From assembly GCA_019873735.1 (NCBI GenBank), contig JAIOAQ010000011.1, positions 1-64,000 of the forward strand: a stretch of 64,000 bases of DNA, written 5' to 3'. The position numbers and the translations under genes were made by a program. The stretch comes from Chloroflexota bacterium. Its GTDB lineage: Bacteria; Chloroflexota; Anaerolineae; Anaerolineales; Villigracilaceae. The notes beneath the pieces were generated by a model. It was not told the DNA's origin and did no database searches. It was given only the letters and a program-made list of their open reading frames with translations. This document shows positions 60,867 to 64,000 of the stretch, piece by piece. Position 1 is the stretch's first letter. Every line of letters starts with the position of its first letter.

Positions 60867-62615
60867 TTACTCGATTTGGCCTGGAGCATTTTGCTGAGCA
60901 TTCCTCAATTCTTCCTGCGAGTGATAATAAGCCGCAAACCAATCGGCCATCCTTTCGCGTTCGGCCTTGATTTTATCGTTTTCAATTTTGGCGAGGCGTT
61001 CCATGCGCCTGCGCTCAATATCGGCCTGAACCGCGCTTGGGTTGTAAACGTCTTCAAAGGCCATCTGCTTGCCGCCGCCAACGGTGATGTACACTGTCCC
61101 ATAGTTGAAGATCAGTTCCATCAGGCCTTGGCGCCGATACTCAATGTTGAGAATGTTATCCAGGGAAGCAATGTCGCTGGTCATTGCGCCCAGCGGGGTT
61201 TTGTCAATGTCAATCACTTGATCGGGCGTCACCTGGAAAATGTCATTGCTCCAGTCCAGCCATTGGTAAAACCACCACCCGCCAAAAACCAGAAACAGCA
61301 GCAGCCATGTTCCACAAAGCACCGGCAACGTCGCCAGGTTTGGTTTCGGGAACGATCCTGATGTCAACATCCCGAACAGGCCGGCAATCAAAACAATTAT
61401 CAGCCCCAACAAAACCAGTCCCGGCAGCCAGCTTTGCCGAATAAGCGCGAACCAGTGTTTGCGGTAGGTGATGACACTGGAACGTTCAAAACGGACGCGG
61501 AATAGATTGCTGAGGCCGCGCTGACCTTCATAAGGGTTCTTTTTCTTCTGGGGTTTTTGCACGATGGAGCCCTGGGTTGCCTGCATCCCGATTCTCTCAG
61601 GATGGAGAATGCGTTCCTGCAGGATTTGCTTCATGGCGCTTTCCTCCATTTTCCGGTACGTCTCTTTGGAGCGGCGCCAATGCTCTTCAATCAAGGCGGC
61701 TGCTTGATAAGGCGAATCGACGTTCTTGAGGACAAGCGAACTGCCGACAATGGTGCGCACGATCAAATCGCCGTAGTTAAACATACGCCCTGATAAGTCC
61801 GAAGCCACGCTCACCCTTTGCACCGCGCTGAGCGGTGATTCCTCGCGGCTGTCGTAGATGCCGATCACCTTCTCCAGCCAGATGACACGCTGGTTGGTGA
61901 CGATGTAATAATCGTTGCCCCAATCCACCCATTTCCACAAGACGATCAGGGCAAGGACGATGAATCCAATGGTGCTGAACCAGAACAAGATCGGCAGTTG
62001 CAGAGTCGCTTGATCATTCCTGGGGCTTTGAAGATACGCATTGATGGAAGTGTATAAAAGAAACAGATCGAGCAAGGCAAAAAGCATGCAAAACAGGCCG
62101 GGCAAAAAAATGGCTTCCATCAACAGGATGGGGTGTTTGCGTGCCAGATAATAGATGACCTCCCCTTCGTCTGAGCGCAGCCATTTAAACCTCATCCGCC
62201 GCGCCAATTTCCGGCTGGAGATGGCTACGTGGAAGTTGGCTTTCAGGCCCGGCCAGCGTCTGGCCATCTGTCTCAAATCTGTCTGATGAATGACGAGAAA
62301 GGTGCTTTTCTCTTTGGCGGTGACGGTGGCGGTGCGGCGTCTCTGATGGGTAAATGCCAATTCGCCGAAATAATCTCCCGGCACCAGCGTGGCCAGTTTT
62401 TCCACGCCTTGCCGCTTCTGGCGTGTTACCTCAACGCTTCCGGTTTGAATGATGAAGAAATCGCCCCCTCTCTCCTTTTCGCGAAGGATCACTTCCCCTG
62501 CCTGGCATTCGCGCTGGGAGCATTTTTCTGCAAAGAATACAATCGCCTCTTCATCCAGATTGCTGAAAAGGTGAATTTTCTTGAGAAAAGCGATTAATTC
62601 AGGAGTGGGTTGCAC
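60867..62615 (-). CDS. Cyclic-nucleotide-binding protein with two membrane-PH (bPH2-like) modules
   Basis: A 582-residue protein. Residues about 5-125 form a cNMP-binding domain (LFSNLDEEAIVFFAEKCSQR, LVPGDYFGELAFTHQRRRTA) with the phosphate-cassette Gly-Glu. Then come two repeats, each a pair of membrane helices plus a PH-like beta-domain: (i) about 165-330 with WGNDYYIVTNQRVIWLEKVI; (ii) about 385-560 with WSNDIFQVTPDQVIDIDKTP. A C-terminal coiled-coil helix closes it. GTG start at 62615 with TAGAAT six bases upstream. A membrane-associated sensor of cyclic nucleotides is the inference; no catalytic domain is present. Confidence 0.8.
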   Translation of the reverse strand: MQPTPELIAFLKKIHLFSNLDEEAIVFFAEKCSQRECQAGEVILREKERGGDFFIIQTGSVEVTRQKRQGVEKLATLVPGDYFGELAFTHQRRRTATVTAKEKSTFLVIHQTDLRQMARRWPGLKANFHVAISSRKLARRMRFKWLRSDEGEVIYYLARKHPILLMEAIFLPGLFCMLFALLDLFLLYTSINAYLQSPRNDQATLQLPILFWFSTIGFIVLALIVLWKWVDWGNDYYIVTNQRVIWLEKVIGIYDSREESPLSAVQRVSVASDLSGRMFNYGDLIVRTIVGSSLVLKNVDSPYQAAALIEEHWRRSKETYRKMEESAMKQILQERILHPERIGMQATQGSIVQKPQKKKNPYEGQRGLSNLFRVRFERSSVITYRKHWFALIRQSWLPGLVLLGLIIVLIAGLFGMLTSGSFPKPNLATLPVLCGTWLLLFLVFGGWWFYQWLDWSNDIFQVTPDQVIDIDKTPLGAMTSDIASLDNILNIEYRRQGLMELIFNYGTVYITVGGGKQMAFEDVYNPSAVQADIERRRMERLAKIENDKIKAERERMADWFAAYYHSQEELRNAQQNAPGQIE

Positions 62616-62621
62616 GTCTTG

Positions 62622-62627
62622 ATTCTA
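62622..62627 (-). promoter_or_regulatory. -10 box of a leaderless promoter (cNMP/PH gene)
   Basis: TAGAAT on the minus strand, six bases (caagac), then the GTG start. Confidence 0.5.
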
Positions 62628-62634
62628 GCACAAA

Positions 62635-63144
62635 CTATCGGCGGGTAATGACACAGCCGAAGGAGGTCGTCTCTGCTGGCTCTGGGGCGTTGCCGGCCAG
62701 CAGGGCATCCACTGCTTCCTTCAAGTAGCAGCGGGTGGGTTCTCTGCGGCTCAAAGAGACATCATCAAACGCGCCGCGATACCGCAAAACGCCAGAAGCA
62801 TCAACCACAAACAGATGCGGCGTTACCTGTGCTCCAAAACGTTGCACAGCGGTGTGTTCGGCATCGTGCAAGACGACCGGCAAGCCGCGTTGACGGGCTA
62901 TGGCCGATAACCTGCTCACGGGTTCGTCTGCTTCACAGGCTATCCACAGTGCGGCTACCTGCTTGCCCCAATCTGACAGAAGCGGGAGCAGGGCCAGGTC
63001 AACGCGTTCGGAATGGGGACAGGTGGCCGACCAAAAGTTCAGAATGACGACCTGGCCAAGATAATCGCTCAGGATGTGTAATCGGCCCTGCAGGTCTGGC
63101 AATGTCAGGCTTGGTACGGATTGTCCAACAGTCAGGATTTGCAT
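62635..63144 (-). CDS. TlpA/redoxin-like thioredoxin-fold protein
   Basis: A 169-residue protein of the AhpC/TSA-TlpA superfamily. It starts QILTVGQSVPSLTLPDLQGR, with active-site loop ILNFWSATCPHSERVDLALL holding a single Cys at the CxxC position (CPHS), QVTPHLFVVDASGVLRYRGA, and a lone Cys close to the C-terminus (SFGCVITRR) that could be the resolving partner. No signal peptide is visible, so it is probably cytosolic. TATAAT ends six bases before the ATG at 63144. It is divergent from the flippase-like gene over 47 bases. Confidence 0.8.
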   Translation of the reverse strand: MQILTVGQSVPSLTLPDLQGRLHILSDYLGQVVILNFWSATCPHSERVDLALLPLLSDWGKQVAALWIACEADEPVSRLSAIARQRGLPVVLHDAEHTAVQRFGAQVTPHLFVVDASGVLRYRGAFDDVSLSRREPTRCYLKEAVDALLAGNAPEPAETTSFGCVITRR

Positions 63145-63150
63145 ATTTGC

Positions 63151-63156
63151 ATTATA
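63151..63156 (-). promoter_or_regulatory. -10 box of a leaderless promoter (TlpA-like gene)
   Basis: TATAAT on the minus strand, six bases (gcaaat), then ATG 63144. Confidence 0.55.
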
Positions 63157-63179
63157 CAACGGCGTATGGTGACGGGTGG

Positions 63180-63185
63180 TAGAAT
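63180..63185 (+). promoter_or_regulatory. -10 box of a leaderless promoter (flippase-like gene)
   Basis: TAGAAT, six bases (tggctc), then ATG 63192. Confidence 0.5.
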
Positions 63186-63191
63186 TGGCTC

Positions 63192-64000
63192 ATGAAACGA
63201 TGGCAGTTCTGGCTTGGCGTACTGGTCAGTGCGCTTTTTCTCTATTTTGTGATTCGTAAACTGGAGTGGGTTGCGTTTTGGCAGGCGCTCAAAATGGCCA
63301 ATTATGGCTGGCTCTTGCCCGGCGTGGGGGTTTACTTCATTGCTGTCTGGGTGCGCGCCTGGCGCTGGCATTACCTGCTCAGGCCGATTAAATCTATCAA
63401 GACCAGGCAAATGTTTCCCATTACCTGCATTGGTTATATGGGCAACAATATCTATCCGGCGCGGGCCGGAGAGATTCTGCGCGCCGTGATCCTCAAACGC
63501 AAGGAAGGGGTGCCGATTTCGGCTTCTTTGGCCACCATCATTGTCGAGCGCATTTTCGACGGGGTTGTCATGCTGGCTTTTGTATTTGTCAACCTGGCAC
63601 AACTTGACCGGCTGGCAGAAGTGTTTGTGCCGGTAGGAAAATGGCAGATTACAATTCGGGACCTGGCAATCTGGGGCAGTATTGCTTTTATTGGGGCGCT
63701 GCTTGTCTTTTTGGCGGCGGCCATGTTTCCACGCTTGACCTCCAGGCTGGGCCAGGGATTGATAGACCGATTCCTGCCGGGCCGCGTTGGCGAAAAGGTC
63801 TCGGGGGTGATGGATCGTTTTCTGGATGGGCTGACCTTTTTGCGTTCTCCCTTCAATGTGTTGATGGTGTTTTTTACTTCCGCACTGATTTGGCTGTTGG
63901 AGACGGTCAAGTATTGGTTTGTCATGCATGCCTTTGACTTCCAGGTCTCTTTCTTTGTGTTGATGTTGATGAACGGCGTGGTCAACCTGGCAACGACGAT
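63192..64000 (+). CDS. Lysylphosphatidylglycerol-synthase-TM / UPF0104-type membrane protein (5' part)
   Basis: The first 269 residues of a protein continuing past the window. It has several membrane helices with the AglD/UPF0104 pattern: YFIAVWVRAWRWHYLLRPIK near 50, MGNNIYPARAGEILRAVILK near 85 (GxxxxPARxGExxR signature) and ISASLATIIVERIFDGVVML near 113. Relatives act as putative lipid-linked sugar or lipid flippases (the MprF TM domain belongs to the same family). It may serve envelope or glycan assembly. Start ATG 63192 by leaderless placement after TAGAAT. Confidence 0.85.
   Translation, partial: MKRWQFWLGVLVSALFLYFVIRKLEWVAFWQALKMANYGWLLPGVGVYFIAVWVRAWRWHYLLRPIKSIKTRQMFPITCIGYMGNNIYPARAGEILRAVILKRKEGVPISASLATIIVERIFDGVVMLAFVFVNLAQLDRLAEVFVPVGKWQITIRDLAIWGSIAFIGALLVFLAAAMFPRLTSRLGQGLIDRFLPGRVGEKVSGVMDRFLDGLTFLRSPFNVLMVFFTSALIWLLETVKYWFVMHAFDFQVSFFVLMLMNGVVNLATT

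Overview
The window looks like chromosomal DNA of a Chloroflexota bacterium, probably class Anaerolineae. This is inferred from gene content (a large TPR protein full of PDWL motifs, an msrP-msrQ pair, and an agmatine-deiminase route paired with a putrescine-type carbamoyltransferase), a GC content in the mid-50s, and many start codons placed directly after a -10 box. No rRNA, tRNA, CRISPR array, prophage or complete insertion sequence was recognised.

Region 1 (1-15414) is mostly a surface-polysaccharide locus interrupted by rsmI. It encodes a glycosyltransferase (partial), a Gfo/Idh/MocA dehydrogenase, three polytopic GT-C-like membrane proteins, a fused ATP sulfurylase/APS kinase (PAPS synthase), an SDR dehydrogenase, a CMP-nonulosonate synthetase fused to a HAD phosphatase, a short NeuB-type synthase, a sulfotransferase, and a capsule-type glycosyltransferase. 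PAPS supply, a sulfotransferase and nonulosonate activation in one run suggest a sulfated, sialic-acid-like surface glycan.

Region 2 (15517-22212) holds isocitrate dehydrogenase, then an Lrp/AsnC regulator with its own palindromic operator leading a putrescine carbamoyltransferase and agmatine deiminase operon, then a helix-hairpin-helix protein, a YhhN-family protein and Era. Region 3 (22483-33688) holds a YbjN-like protein, a ComEC homologue whose C-terminal metallo-beta-lactamase domain has lost its metal ligands, MsrP/MsrQ, a DsbA-like oxidoreductase, a deoxynucleoside kinase, a CitE-like lyase, a DMT transporter, a GNAT-like protein, a DUF4349 lipoprotein and RsmG. A 500-base gap follows that may encode a structured RNA.

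Region 4 (34187-37655) is a GC-rich methyl-cycle block (ahcY, adenosine-kinase-like, mtnA). Region 5 (37761-51336) carries a receiver protein, thpR, rsfS, ndk, the PDWL-rich TPR protein, a pyrimidine nucleoside phosphorylase, a peptidase-S51-like/CysRS-tail fusion, a selenoprotein with an in-frame UGA at the first position of a CxxC-type motif, a family-5 uracil-DNA glycosylase, an NBR1-Ig-like lipoprotein, recA, and an M23 peptidase / beta-propeller operon. Region 6 (51414-64000) carries serC and serA in divergent orientation, a DUF1015 protein, an RluA-type synthase, an unrecognised membrane/soluble pair, an MGMT, a cupin-recF operon, def, a cNMP-binding plus double-PH membrane protein, a TlpA-like protein and a partial flippase-like membrane protein.

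Two genome-scale patterns stand out. A family of about 90-125-base palindromic-ended intergenic repeats is present in six copies plus one composite. Separately, at least eight genes have a -10 hexamer exactly six bases before the start codon, which implies leaderless mRNAs.
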